Below, piece after piece: positions 38,426 through 47,807 of a DNA stretch of 64,000 bases. The number at the start of each line of letters is the position of its first letter. Position 1 is the stretch's first letter. The notes beneath the pieces were generated by a model, which was not told the origin of the DNA, ran no database searches, and saw only the letters and a program-made list of their open reading frames with translations. The translations under genes were made by a program, and so were the position numbers. Source of the stretch: an uncultured Oscillospiraceae bacterium (GTDB lineage Bacteria > Bacillota > Clostridia > Oscillospirales > Oscillospiraceae); assembly GCA_934630495.1 (NCBI GenBank), contig CAKTVW010000004.1, positions 15,141 to 79,140 on the forward strand. The letters are read 5' to 3'.

Positions 38426-39751
38426 TCACTTCCTTTCGGTGTTGGAGAGGAACTTTTCGCGGTCGGAGAAGCAGGTGACCGCATAAAGCTGTTCCTCGCC
38501 GGATGCCTTGATCGCGCCGCAGGCCTCGTCAATGTCCTGATAAACATGCAGCTTGTCCTGCGGGACGGAGGTAAAGGCGAAGCGCGTGGCAAGATCGTTG
38601 CAATACTTGCCGCAGAGGTAGATGTTCTTTACGATATCGTTGTTGAGCAGGTCAAAATTGATATCCCAGAGCCAGGAAGTCTCGCTCGTGAAATACTTTC
38701 GGCTTACGGCGTCGACGATCACGATAACGCTGCACGGAACGCCCTGCGCCATGGCATATTTAAAGGACATGTCGTAGGAAACGGAGTTCTCGTGCTTGGA
38801 GATCAGGAAGGTGCCGGGGTGCCTGCCGAGCGTAAACTCGATGTAGCGGCCGTTTTTGATAATGTAGTTGCCGATGTGCTCGGCGACCTCGCTGCCCGGA
38901 ACGCCCAGCAGCGTACAGACGGAATAGGCGGCAAGAATGTTGTAGATATTGTAAATGCTCTTAAAGGCCAGTCGGATGCGGTCCTTGCCGTTGACCGTAA
39001 TGCAGCCGTTCGGAAGATCGATGTCTGTTACGGTGAAGTCCGTATCATGCCGCGCGAAGCCGCAGGCGGGGCAGTGATACAGGCCGACGTGGTTGAAGTG
39101 GTAGTAATCGTAGACCATCGGCTTGCCACAGACGGGGCAGTAGAGGCCGTCGTTATAGGCACCGATAAATCGGTCGGTATCGACGGACGTATGCGCCAAT
39201 CCGAACCAGAGCACATTTTTCCGTCCGCGCCCGAAAAGGGAAACGGTCGGGTCATCGGCATTCAGGATCAGCATGGTCTCGTCAAAAATGCTTTCCGCGA
39301 TCGCGTCAAAGACCCATTCCGGATGACCGTTTCGAGTCAACTGATCGCGGTAGAGATTGGTAATAACATAATGCGTCGGCTTGAACCAGCGGAACGTGTG
39401 CTTGGCATAACGCTCGTCGGATTCGATCAGCAGGACGTCCTGCTTCATCTTGCCGCCGAGGGTGCAGGAGTTGAGGATCATGGTGGTCACGCCCTCGATC
39501 TGGTTGGAGCCTTCGGCATTGTAGGCAACGGTCTTCCCGGACGCCTTCAGGACGGTGGCGATCATTTCGACGGTCGAGGTCTTACCGTTGCTGCCGGTGA
39601 CGGCTACGACGGCCTTTGGGAGCTGAATACGGCTGAGAATATCCGGGCAGATCTTCAGGGCATACTTGCCGGGCAGACTGCTGCCCTTGCCGACGATGCG
39701 TCCGACGAGCCGAACGAAACGGCATATCAGGATGGCGAGAAGCTTTCTCAT
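38426..39751 (-). CDS. murT: MurT-like Mur ligase domain protein
   Basis: The product is 441 residues. An N-terminal helix leads to the Mur-ligase ATP-binding loop TGSNGKTSTVEM (residues ~52-63) and the segment NAEGSNQIEGVTT. The MurT-specific zinc ribbon CPVCGKPMVYDYYHF...CPACGF is complete. The C-terminal domain has SETSWLWDINFDLL, where characterised MurT proteins have an Asp-x-Ser-Trp pattern supplying the third catalytic residue; here it is Glu. The start was set at ATG 39751, with GGAAG upstream. It is paired with the GatD-like gene and follows ligA. Confidence 0.88.
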   Translation of the reverse strand: MRKLLAILICRFVRLVGRIVGKGSSLPGKYALKICPDILSRIQLPKAVVAVTGSNGKTSTVEMIATVLKASGKTVAYNAEGSNQIEGVTTMILNSCTLGGKMKQDVLLIESDERYAKHTFRWFKPTHYVITNLYRDQLTRNGHPEWVFDAIAESIFDETMLILNADDPTVSLFGRGRKNVLWFGLAHTSVDTDRFIGAYNDGLYCPVCGKPMVYDYYHFNHVGLYHCPACGFARHDTDFTVTDIDLPNGCITVNGKDRIRLAFKSIYNIYNILAAYSVCTLLGVPGSEVAEHIGNYIIKNGRYIEFTLGRHPGTFLISKHENSVSYDMSFKYAMAQGVPCSVIVIVDAVSRKYFTSETSWLWDINFDLLNNDIVKNIYLCGKYCNDLATRFAFTSVPQDKLHVYQDIDEACGAIKASGEEQLYAVTCFSDREKFLSNTERK

Positions 39752-39809
39752 GTTTTTCTTCCTTTCGGTGCAAACGCGCAACTTTTACAATATACCACAG
39801 CTTGTCCGA

Positions 39810-41783
39810 TTAAGCAAGCATTTGAAGAAATTCTTCCTCCGACAGAACGGGGATTGCCAGCTCGGTGGCCTTTTTCAGCTTGCTGCCCGCGTTTTCTCCC
39901 GCGACGACATAGGTGGTTTTCTTTGAGACGGAGCCGGAGACCTTCCCGCCGCAAAGCTCGATCTTTTCCGTCGCCTCGTCGCGCGTGAACAGGCTCAGCG
40001 CGCCCGTAAGGACAAAGGTCATGCCCGCGAAACGGTCGTCCTGTGACTCTGCGGTGCTCTCAAAATTGACACCGGCGCTGCGGAGCTTTTCGATCGTGTG
40101 CCGCGACTGCGGGTTGGAGAACCACGAAACGATGCTATCCGCCGTGACCGCGCCGATGTCGCGAAGCTGCGTCAGCTCCTGTGCGTCGGCCTGCATCAGC
40201 TTGTCCAAGCTGCCGAAGCTTCGCGCCAAGAGCTTGGCGGCCTTCTCGCCGACCTGTCGGATTCCCAGCGCGTAGATCAGACGGCTGACATCGTTCTGCT
40301 TGCTGGCTTCGATCGCGTCGAGAAGCTTGGACGCGGCCTTTTCGCCGTTTTTCCAAAGACTCTTGACCTGCTCCGGCTCCAGCGTATAGATGTCGGCAGG
40401 GGAGGATATATGACCGGCGGCGATAAGCTGCTCCACAATGGCGTCTCCGAAGCCGTCGATGTTCATGGCATTGCGCGAGACGAAATGCGAGATATTGCGC
40501 ACGAGCTGGGCCGGGCACTCGATGCCCGTGCAGCGCATGGCCGCGCCGTCCTCGTCGCGCTCCACCGGTGCGCCGCAGACAGGGCAGACGGACGGGAGAC
40601 GATACGGAACGGCATCCGCCGGGCGCTTTTCGGCAACGACCTCCAGAATCTCCGGTATGATCTCGCCGGCCTTGCGGATCTTTACGGTGTCGCCGATTCG
40701 GATGTCCTTCTCGGTGATAAAATCCTGATTATGCAGCGTGGCGTTTGTAACGGTCGTTCCTGCAAGCCGCACCGGCGCTACGACTGCCTTCGGCGTCAGA
40801 ACGCCCGTGCGCCCGACCTGCACGACAATGTCCTGCACGACCGTCTCGCGCACCTCGGGCGGGTACTTAAAGGCGCAGGCCCAGCGCGGGAACTTCGCGG
40901 TGCTGCCGAGAATGGTGCGGTCGTGCAGATCGTTGAGCTTGACGACTGCGCCGTCAATATCAAAGGGGAAATCATAGCGCGTCCGACCGATCTCGCGGAT
41001 GCGGTCGATCGCTTCCTGCGGAGTTTGGCAGAGCGTATGCGGAATGACCTTGAATTTCCGTGCCTTTAAATATTCCAGTGTTTCGCCGTGGGTCTTAAAG
41101 GAAGCGCCGTCGGCAAGCTGGAGATTAAAGATCAGGATATCGAGCTTTCGCGCTGCCGCGACCGAGGGATCGAGCTGACGGAGGCTTCCCGCCGCGGCAT
41201 TGCGCGGATTGGCGAAAAGCGACTGCCCCGCCTGCTCGCGCTCGGCGTTGAGCTGCTCAAAGACGGTGCGCGGCATGAATACCTCGCCGCGCACGATCAG
41301 ACGGGCGGGGGCGTTTTCAAGGTGCATCGGGATAGAGCGGATCGTTTTCAGGTTTTCTGTTACATCCTCTCCGATACGGCCGTCTCCGCGCGTTGCGCCG
41401 CGGACAAAGCTGCCGTCCCGATATTCCAGTGCGACGGAAAGACCGTCTACCTTCGGCTCGACGCTGTAGACCGCGTCGGGGATCGACTGACGCAGGCGTT
41501 CGTCAAATTCGCAGACCTCGTCTTCCGAAAAAACATCCTGCAAACTTTCCAGCGGAACGGCGTGCTCGACCTTCTCAAAGCGGCTCAGAGCTTCGCCGCC
41601 GACGCGCTTCGTCGGCGAAAGGGGAGAGGCGTACTGCGGATAGGCTGCCTCAAGCTCTTCAAGCTGCCGCAGCAGGCGGTCATATTCAAAATCGGGCATC
41701 GTAGGCGCGTCGAGAACGTAGTATTGATGGTTCGCTTCCTCAAGCAGCTTGGTCAGACGCTCGATTTCCTGCTTCGGATTCAT
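39810..41783 (-). CDS. ligA: NAD-dependent DNA ligase LigA
   Basis: The product is 657 residues. It has the adenylation motif KVDGLS (Lys nucleophile), the OB fold, the four-cysteine zinc finger (CPVCGAPV ... CTGIECPAQ), tandem helix-hairpin-helix repeats and a C-terminal BRCT domain (GMTFVLTGALS). It seals nicks during replication and repair using NAD+. It overlaps the yunB stop (ATGA). Confidence 0.98.
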   Translation of the reverse strand: MNPKQEIERLTKLLEEANHQYYVLDAPTMPDFEYDRLLRQLEELEAAYPQYASPLSPTKRVGGEALSRFEKVEHAVPLESLQDVFSEDEVCEFDERLRQSIPDAVYSVEPKVDGLSVALEYRDGSFVRGATRGDGRIGEDVTENLKTIRSIPMHLENAPARLIVRGEVFMPRTVFEQLNAEREQAGQSLFANPRNAAAGSLRQLDPSVAAARKLDILIFNLQLADGASFKTHGETLEYLKARKFKVIPHTLCQTPQEAIDRIREIGRTRYDFPFDIDGAVVKLNDLHDRTILGSTAKFPRWACAFKYPPEVRETVVQDIVVQVGRTGVLTPKAVVAPVRLAGTTVTNATLHNQDFITEKDIRIGDTVKIRKAGEIIPEILEVVAEKRPADAVPYRLPSVCPVCGAPVERDEDGAAMRCTGIECPAQLVRNISHFVSRNAMNIDGFGDAIVEQLIAAGHISSPADIYTLEPEQVKSLWKNGEKAASKLLDAIEASKQNDVSRLIYALGIRQVGEKAAKLLARSFGSLDKLMQADAQELTQLRDIGAVTADSIVSWFSNPQSRHTIEKLRSAGVNFESTAESQDDRFAGMTFVLTGALSLFTRDEATEKIELCGGKVSGSVSKKTTYVVAGENAGSKLKKATELAIPVLSEEEFLQMLA

Positions 41784-42412
41784 TGGTGCTCCTCCATTCC
41801 GAAATAAGTGGTCGGCACGGTGCCGACGATCACGGTCTGTGCGATCATGACCGTCGCGTCGACAGGAATCTCCTGCGTTCCCGCAACGGTGACGATCGTC
41901 ACGTCAACATGGATCGTAATTGTGATCTCATGCAGTGTTTGATTGATGCCCGCACTGGAAAAGCTGTTGTGAAAGGCGGCGTCGGAGGTCCGTACTGCGA
42001 TCACCTGTACCGCTACTCCCGGCCCTTGGCCCGAAAACAGCTCCGGAAACACAAAGCTGCCCAGCGGAACGCTCAGCTTTTCAAGAGAAGCGCTTTCCAG
42101 CTTCTCGTCAATGCGGGAAAGAATGCTGGTTTTTAAACGGTTGATCTCCGCCATGTTGGCACGGATGGCCGTGACGGTCCCGTCCGCATCCTTTTCAACG
42201 GTGACGATCCGATCGTAGTCGATCTCGCCGTCGGCGATCTGCTCGGCGATCGAGGCGTTGATCGCATCGGAGGCCTGATTGTCGACTTGAATCGCCATCA
42301 GCGAACGGGCCATCGGCGCAAGCCGAAACCGAAACAGCAGCGTCAGGCAGGTCAGTGCGGTCAACCCCGCCGCGACGGCGGCGCGCAGCTTGGCTCTCTG
42401 CGTATAGGACAT
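41780..42412 (-). CDS. yunB: Sporulation protein YunB
   Basis: The product is 210 residues. It has one N-terminal membrane segment (residues ~14-30) and a long extracytoplasmic region with the YunB pattern QVDNQASDAINASI ... NRLKTSILSRIDEKL ... VPLGSFVFPELFSGQGP. In Bacillus subtilis YunB is a sigma-E-controlled protein required for normal sporulation; its function is unknown. Here it is embedded between pcrA and ligA and overlaps ligA by 4 bases, an unusual partnership with replication and repair genes. Confidence 0.9.
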   Translation of the reverse strand: MSYTQRAKLRAAVAAGLTALTCLTLLFRFRLAPMARSLMAIQVDNQASDAINASIAEQIADGEIDYDRIVTVEKDADGTVTAIRANMAEINRLKTSILSRIDEKLESASLEKLSVPLGSFVFPELFSGQGPGVAVQVIAVRTSDAAFHNSFSSAGINQTLHEITITIHVDVTIVTVAGTQEIPVDATVMIAQTVIVGTVPTTYFGMEEHQ

Positions 42413-42496
42413 TAGATACCACCCCGTATACTGTATGCCTTTTCGGGGCGGGATATGTCAGCGCGGCGGTCGGGAGGCTGATCGTGCTTTGCAGGC

Positions 42497-44869
42497 TCAG
42501 GAGAGCTTTTTCATGCGCGGCGCGGCGGCGACCGCCATCAGGCGCTTGGTGCCGACCTGATCGAACGCGATCTCAAGCATCGCGTCGTTGCCCATTTTCA
42601 GGACGGAAAGGATCATGCCGTTGCCGAAAATATCGTGGCGCACCATATCGCCCTTTGCAAAATCCGGCAGAGCGGCCGTCGGCCCGGACGGCGCAAAGGA
42701 ACCGATCGTGCGGCGGAAATCCGGACGCGCGGGCCTGTGTGCGGCGGTCTGAGGGGCGTACTGCGGCCGTGCCGCCTGCTTTTCCAGCAGGAGCTCCGGC
42801 GGAATTTCGCCGAGAAAACGCGACGGTCGGTTGACGGAGGTATGACCGTAGAGCATTCTCTGGCGTGCGCTGGTGATGGTCAGTCGCCGCTTGGCACGCG
42901 TGATCGCCACATAGCAGAGCCGCCGTTCCTCCTCCATTTCCGCCTCGTCTCCGATGCAGCGCGAGCCGGGGAAAAGACCCTCCTCCGCGCCGACGATAAA
43001 GACATTCGGAAATTCCAGACCCTTGGCGCTGTGCATGGTCATCATGACTACCGCGTCGGCATTTTGGTCATATTGCTCGATATCGGTATAGAGTGCGATC
43101 TCCTCCAAGAAGCCGTTGAGCGTCGGCTCGTCGGTGTGCTCCGTGTAGGTCACAAGAGAGGATTTCAGTTCGCGTACGTTTTCCAGACGGGTGCGGTTTT
43201 CCAGCTCGTCCTTCTGCTCCAGCATGGCGACATAGCCGGTGCGGATCAGAAGCTCCTCGTAAAAGTCCGGCAGCGACATGGTGTTCAGAAGCTCCGCGCA
43301 GTCCTCGATCAGTATACTGAAATCCATCAGCTTCTGCGCGGCGCGTTCAAGCTGCCCGTAGGAATACGGATCGGAGACCACGGTATATAGCGGCGAGGCC
43401 TGCGCCGCGCAGAGCCGCTCGACGGTTTCGACGGTTTTCGGGCCGATCCCGCGCGGCGGCTGGTTGAGGATGCGTTTGAGCCGCAGATCGTCCGCGCGGT
43501 TGTTGATAACACACAGATAGGCCAGCATATCCTTGATCTCGGCGCGGTCGAAGAAGCGCGTGCCGCCGATAATGCGGTAGGGAAGTCCCACACGCTTGAA
43601 CGCGTATTCCAAAGCGTTCGACTGCGCGTTGGTGCGGTAGAGAATGGCAAAATCCTTGAAATCATGCCCGCCGGATTCCGACAGGATCTGATTTGCCACG
43701 AAGCTTGCCTCGTCGCTTTCGTTCGCAGCCTCGTAGTGCAGCAGCTTATCGCCCACGCCGTTGTTTGTCCAAAGGTGCTTGCCCTTCCGTCCGCGATTGT
43801 TGGAGATCACGGCGTTTGCCGCGTCGAGGATCGACTGCGTGGAGCGGTAATTCTGTTCAAGGCGAATGACCTTCGTCCCGTGGTACTGGTTTTCAAAGTC
43901 CAGAATGTTTTGAATCGTCGCGCCGCGGAAACGGTAGATGCTCTGATCGTCGTCGCCGACGACGCAGATGTTCTCGTAGCGCCCGGCCAGCAGCGAAGCC
44001 AGCAGATATTGCAGACGGTTCGTGTCCTGATATTCGTCGATCAGAACATAGCGGAATTTTTTCTGATAATATTCGCGGACATCATCATACTCCTGCAGGA
44101 TTTGCACGGTCAGCAGAATGATATCGTCAAAGTCCACGGCGTTGGCGCCCTTGAGGCGCTTGCGGTATTCGGCGTAAAGCTCCGCGATGCGCTTCAGACG
44201 GTAATCGTCTCCCACATCCTTGGCAAAGTCTTCCGGCCCGCACTGCTTATCCTTCGCACGGGAGATCATACCGAGCACCTGACGCGGCGGAAAGAGCTTT
44301 TCGTCCAGATTGCGGTCGCGCAGGATCTCCTTCATCACGCGCTCGGAATCGGCGGTGTCGTAGATCGTAAAGCTGCGGTCGTAGCCGATGCGTTCGATCT
44401 CGCGCCGCAGGATGCGGCAGCAGGCGGAGTGAAAGGTCATGGCCCAGACGTCGTTTGCCTCCGAACCGAGCATATTGGAAAGCCGCTCCTTCAGTTCGTT
44501 TGCGGCCTTATTGGTAAAGGTGATGGCGATGATGCTCCACGGCAGCGCGGGATGCAGCGCGGCAAGCTCGTCGGCACGTTCGCGGCCCTCTAACGTGGGT
44601 GCGGCGGCCTCAGCCTCTAAAAAGAGAACGTCGTCCTCCGTGACACCATCGGGGACCTCACTGCTGTCCGCACCGCAGCCGTAGCGGACCAGATTGGCGA
44701 TCCGATTGATCAGCACGGTCGTTTTGCCGCTTCCCGCGCCTGCAAGCAGCAGGAGCGGTCCCCGGGTGGTCAGTACGGCCTCAAGCTGTCTCGGATTCAT
44801 GTCGGAAAACTGTCGGGCGATATAGGCGCGCCGCGCGGCGGCGAATCTGGCTTCAAAATTTTCAGTCAT
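42497..44869 (-). CDS. pcrA: ATP-dependent DNA helicase PcrA (UvrD family)
   Basis: The product is 790 residues, slightly longer than the usual ~740 owing to an N-terminal extension and inserts. It has superfamily 1A motifs: Walker A AGAGSGKTTVL, motif II DEYQDTN, GDDDQSIYRFRGA, and VMMTMHSAKGLEF. It ends with the PcrA C-terminal RNA-polymerase-binding-type domain (GDMVRHDIFGNGMIL). An insertion of acidic/Gly sequence follows motif I (residues ~75-95). The ATG at 44869 is chosen; a GTG four codons upstream is also possible. A gap of 84 bases separates it from yunB. Confidence 0.95.
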   Translation of the reverse strand: MTENFEARFAAARRAYIARQFSDMNPRQLEAVLTTRGPLLLLAGAGSGKTTVLINRIANLVRYGCGADSSEVPDGVTEDDVLFLEAEAAAPTLEGRERADELAALHPALPWSIIAITFTNKAANELKERLSNMLGSEANDVWAMTFHSACCRILRREIERIGYDRSFTIYDTADSERVMKEILRDRNLDEKLFPPRQVLGMISRAKDKQCGPEDFAKDVGDDYRLKRIAELYAEYRKRLKGANAVDFDDIILLTVQILQEYDDVREYYQKKFRYVLIDEYQDTNRLQYLLASLLAGRYENICVVGDDDQSIYRFRGATIQNILDFENQYHGTKVIRLEQNYRSTQSILDAANAVISNNRGRKGKHLWTNNGVGDKLLHYEAANESDEASFVANQILSESGGHDFKDFAILYRTNAQSNALEYAFKRVGLPYRIIGGTRFFDRAEIKDMLAYLCVINNRADDLRLKRILNQPPRGIGPKTVETVERLCAAQASPLYTVVSDPYSYGQLERAAQKLMDFSILIEDCAELLNTMSLPDFYEELLIRTGYVAMLEQKDELENRTRLENVRELKSSLVTYTEHTDEPTLNGFLEEIALYTDIEQYDQNADAVVMMTMHSAKGLEFPNVFIVGAEEGLFPGSRCIGDEAEMEEERRLCYVAITRAKRRLTITSARQRMLYGHTSVNRPSRFLGEIPPELLLEKQAARPQYAPQTAAHRPARPDFRRTIGSFAPSGPTAALPDFAKGDMVRHDIFGNGMILSVLKMGNDAMLEIAFDQVGTKRLMAVAAAPRMKKLS

Positions 44870-44947
44870 AGCTGTTCTCACTTCTCTTTATGATCGCATC
44901 TATTTTACAGCATTTCGGACGAGAAATAAAGAGCTGTGAGAAACTTT

Positions 44948-44976
44948 TTGCTTTTTGGCGGCAGAGCTGATATAAT
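44948..44976 (+). promoter_or_regulatory. Promoter of the acyl-CoA-synthetase-like gene
   Basis: TTGCTT (44948-44953), 17-base spacer and a perfect TATAAT (44971-44976), 54 bases upstream of the start, in the divergent gap with pcrA. Confidence 0.75.
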
Positions 44977-45029
44977 GAAAAAACGAGATAAGCTTTTTTG
45001 ATCGGATATCAGTGCTAGGAGGCGCAGAA

Positions 45030-46733
45030 ATGTCTATTTCCTCTACCGCGCCGTGGTATGCCTATTACGGACAAATGCCGCGTACCCTCGACTACCCGAG
45101 AACAACGCTTTACGGGCAAATCGCAAAGACGGCGGAGGCCTGCACGGACGACATTGCCTATGAGTTCATGGGCCGCCGCACGACCTACGCGCAGCTTCTT
45201 GCGCGCATCGATCGGGCCGCGCTTGCGCTGATGCGTCTCGGCATCGGAAAGGGCGACCGCGTTACGATCTGTATGCCCAATACGCCGCAGGCGGTGGATT
45301 GCTTTTATGCGCTGAGCCGTATCGGAGCAGTTTCCAACATGATCCATCCGCTTTCGGCCCTGCAGGAGATCACGTTTTACCTTGACCAGTCCGACAGCAA
45401 GGCGATCCTGACCCTTGACCGCTTTTACGGCAAGGTCCTTGCAGCCGCGCAAAGGGCCAAGAAAAAGCCGCTGCTGCTGGTGGCACGACTCGAGGACGAG
45501 CTGAGTCTTCCCATGCGCCTCGGCTTTGCCCTGACGGAAGCGAAAAAATACCCGAAGCTGCCGAAAAACGGCGAATACCGCCTGTGGAGTGAAGCGCTGA
45601 AGCAGGCAGACGGTATTCTGCCCGCACCGGACGACGATTATGCCGCCTGTGCCTGCATTCTCTATTCCGGCGGCACGACCGGAACGACAAAGGGAATCTG
45701 TCTGTCCTCGTACAATTTTAACGCACTGGCGCTGCAAACGATCGCCGCCAGCGGCGTGAAAACGCTGCGCGGGCTGTCGATGCTTTCGGTCATGCCGATC
45801 TTTCACGGCTTCGGCCTCGGCATCGGCATTCATACGGCGCTGGTCGGCGGCGCACGGTGCATTCTGGTCCCGAATTTCAGCATCAAGACCTACGCCGCTC
45901 TGCTGCGTAAGAAGAAACCGAATTTTATCCCCGGCGTTCCGACGCTGTTTGAAGCGCTTTTGCGGGCGGAGCATCTGGACAGTCTGGACATGTCGTTCCT
46001 TGTAGGCGTGTTTTCCGGCGGCGACAGCCTTTCGTCCGAGTTAAAGCACAAGGTGGACGCCTTCCTGCAGGCGCACAATGCCAAGGTGCAGATCCGCGAG
46101 GGCTACGGCACGACGGAGTGCGTAACGGCAAGCTGCCTGACACCTGTGGACTATGCGCGGGAAGGCTCGATCGGCATCCCGTTCCCGGACACCTATTATA
46201 AGATCGTCCGCGTCGGTACGGCCGAGGAGGTCGAGGCCGGAACGGAAGGGGAGATCTGCCTGTCCGGCCCGACGGTCATGATGTGCTATCTTGACAATCC
46301 CGAAGAGACGGCGCAGGCGCTTCGCCGCCATACCGACGGCAGAATCTGGCTGCATACCGGCGACCTCGGAAAGATGGATGCCGACGGCTTCGTTTATTTT
46401 CTCCAGCGCATCAAGCGCATGATCGTTACCTCCGGCTACAACGTTTACCCGAGTCAGCTTGAAAACATTATCGACGGCCACGAAAAGGTGCTGCTCTCCT
46501 GCGTGATCGGTGTAAAGGACCCCTATAAAATGCAACGCATCAAAGCGTTTGTCGTGCTGCGGCCGGGAGTAGAGCCGTCCGAAGCGCTGAAGAAGGAGCT
46601 GCTTGCCTACTGCAAGGAGCGCATCGTGCGCTACGCGCTTCCGTCCGAGATCGAGTTCCGCGAGGAGCTTCCCAAGACGCTTGTCGGCAAGGTCGCTTAT
46701 CGCGAGCTGGAAGCGGAGGAGGCGAACAAATGA
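45030..46733 (+). CDS. AMP-dependent acyl-CoA synthetase/ligase
   Basis: The product is 567 residues of the ANL superfamily. It has the P-loop YSGGTTGTTKGICLS, the YGTTECVTAS adenylate-contacting motif, the hinge region YFLQRIKRMIVTSGYNVYPSQLE and the C-terminal catalytic Lys in LPKTLVGKVAYREL. It activates a carboxylic acid as acyl-AMP and probably transfers it to CoA; a fatty or other hydrophobic acid is likely, but the substrate is not determined. The start at 45030 has GGAGG 7 bases upstream. It overlaps the DUF1624 gene by 4 bases. Confidence 0.85.
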   Translation: MSISSTAPWYAYYGQMPRTLDYPRTTLYGQIAKTAEACTDDIAYEFMGRRTTYAQLLARIDRAALALMRLGIGKGDRVTICMPNTPQAVDCFYALSRIGAVSNMIHPLSALQEITFYLDQSDSKAILTLDRFYGKVLAAAQRAKKKPLLLVARLEDELSLPMRLGFALTEAKKYPKLPKNGEYRLWSEALKQADGILPAPDDDYAACACILYSGGTTGTTKGICLSSYNFNALALQTIAASGVKTLRGLSMLSVMPIFHGFGLGIGIHTALVGGARCILVPNFSIKTYAALLRKKKPNFIPGVPTLFEALLRAEHLDSLDMSFLVGVFSGGDSLSSELKHKVDAFLQAHNAKVQIREGYGTTECVTASCLTPVDYAREGSIGIPFPDTYYKIVRVGTAEEVEAGTEGEICLSGPTVMMCYLDNPEETAQALRRHTDGRIWLHTGDLGKMDADGFVYFLQRIKRMIVTSGYNVYPSQLENIIDGHEKVLLSCVIGVKDPYKMQRIKAFVVLRPGVEPSEALKKELLAYCKERIVRYALPSEIEFREELPKTLVGKVAYRELEAEEANK

Positions 46734-47434
46734 AAAAAGAGCGCATCTGGGAGCTGGACGCGCTGCGCGGGCTTTGCATTCTGGGCATGATCGCGGTCCA
46801 CCTTGTCTTCGATCTGGTCAGCTTTGCGGGGCTGAGGCTGCACATTCCTGTGTGGTTCACTTTTATGCAGCAATACGGTCACGTCCTGTTCATTCTGATC
46901 TCCGGCATTTGCGCCACGCTTGCCGCGCGGAGCTTCCGACGCGGCGTGATCGTGTTCGGCGCAGGCCTGCTTGTCAGCTACGTCACGCTGTTTATGGATG
47001 TGGTCCTCGGCATGGGCGAAATTCGCATCTGGTTCGGCATTCTGCATCTTTTAGGCGCGTGCATGATGCTCTATCCGATCTTCAAGCGGCTGCCGTTCTG
47101 GGCGCTGGCGATCTTGGGCGCCGCGTTTCTCGCGCTGGGCGTATGGATGTCAGGCGTTCGCGTAAGCGTCGATTTTCTCTTTCCGCTCGGCCTCAGCTCC
47201 GGGAAAATCTTTACGGGAAGCGATTATTTCCCGCTGTTTCCGGGATTGGGCTGGTTCCTGCTCGGCGCGGCGATCGGTAAGACTGCCTACCGCAGAAAGG
47301 CCAGTTTGCTGCCGAAGGTGCCTGCCGACGCGCTGCCGCTGCGTTTTCTGCGCTTTTGCGGTCGGCATTCGCTTGAAATTTACATACTGCACCAGCCGAT
47401 CCTGACGGGGATCGTGCTGCTGATCTTCGGCTGA
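46730..47434 (+). CDS. DUF1624 (heparan-alpha-glucosaminide acetyltransferase-like) membrane protein
   Basis: The product is 234 residues with about seven hydrophobic helices. It begins with the family signature RIWELDALRGLCILGMIAVHLVFDL and contains the conserved IWFGILHLLGACMMLYPIF and GRHSLEIYILHQPIL segments of acyltransferase-3/DUF1624 proteins. It probably transfers acyl groups to a surface sugar or lipid across the membrane. Its overlap with the acyl-CoA ligase start-stop suggests that the ligase supplies the acyl donor; this is inference. Confidence 0.82.
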   Translation: MKKERIWELDALRGLCILGMIAVHLVFDLVSFAGLRLHIPVWFTFMQQYGHVLFILISGICATLAARSFRRGVIVFGAGLLVSYVTLFMDVVLGMGEIRIWFGILHLLGACMMLYPIFKRLPFWALAILGAAFLALGVWMSGVRVSVDFLFPLGLSSGKIFTGSDYFPLFPGLGWFLLGAAIGKTAYRRKASLLPKVPADALPLRFLRFCGRHSLEIYILHQPILTGIVLLIFG

Positions 47435-47502
47435 ACCGACAAAAATCGTCAAATCGACGGGCAAAAAGGAATATTATTCACTCGTTTTGTATATATTCCC
47501 AA

Positions 47503-47531
47503 TTGACTTTTCTGTTTTAAAGCGATATAGT
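47503..47531 (+). promoter_or_regulatory. Promoter of the liv leader and operon
   Basis: TTGACT (47503-47508), 17-base spacer and TATAGT (47526-47531). Transcription should start near 47538, 23 bases before the Ile/Leu/Val-rich leader ORF. Confidence 0.8.
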
Positions 47532-47560
47532 AACAAAAAACAATTGGGGAGGACGCAGCG

Positions 47561-47758
47561 ATGTTCCGTCAGTTTGCCGAACGAATGATGTCTTGCTTCG
47601 CATCGAATGCCGATGCGTGCTTTGCTGCGTCTGCCTTTTTGCTGATTATTATGATGGGTGCCGTTTTGTCGGTATCCATCATTTTTATTTTGGTCGTATT
47701 TTCCCTGCTTGTACTGCAGCAGCGCCCCGTGTGTCGAAGATATCCGGCGTCTGATTGA
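47561..47758 (+). CDS. Ile/Leu/Val-rich 65-residue leader peptide candidate of the liv operon
   Basis: The ORF has a strong GGGGAGGA ribosome site and starts MFRQFAERMMSCFA. Residues 27-52 contain 17 Ile, Leu or Val codons out of 26, then QQRPVCRRYPASD and a stop. An intrinsic terminator lies 18 bases downstream, and the branched-chain amino acid transporter operon begins after it. This is the arrangement of a transcription-attenuation leader peptide. The stretch could equally be a membrane helix of a small membrane protein; the composition alone cannot separate these. The positioning between promoter and terminator favours the leader role. Confidence 0.55.
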   Translation: MFRQFAERMMSCFASNADACFAASAFLLIIMMGAVLSVSIIFILVVFSLLVLQQRPVCRRYPASD

Positions 47759-47775
47759 TCGTATCGGTATACGCG

Positions 47776-47807
47776 ATCGGCCCCGTCCTTCGACGAGGCC
47801 GATTTTT
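47776..47807 (+). terminator. Intrinsic terminator (putative attenuator) before livJ
   Basis: ATCGGCCCCGTC (47776-47787) pairs with GACGAGGCCGAT (47792-47803), 11 bp with one C-A mismatch, loop CTTC, then five T (47803-47807). It lies between the leader ORF and livJ. TGTCGAAG at 47732-47739, inside the leader ORF, is complementary to CTTCGACG (47788-47795), which covers the loop and the right arm, so an antiterminator is possible. A smaller GGTGC/GCACC hairpin (47820-47833) follows before the livJ ribosome site. Confidence 0.75.
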
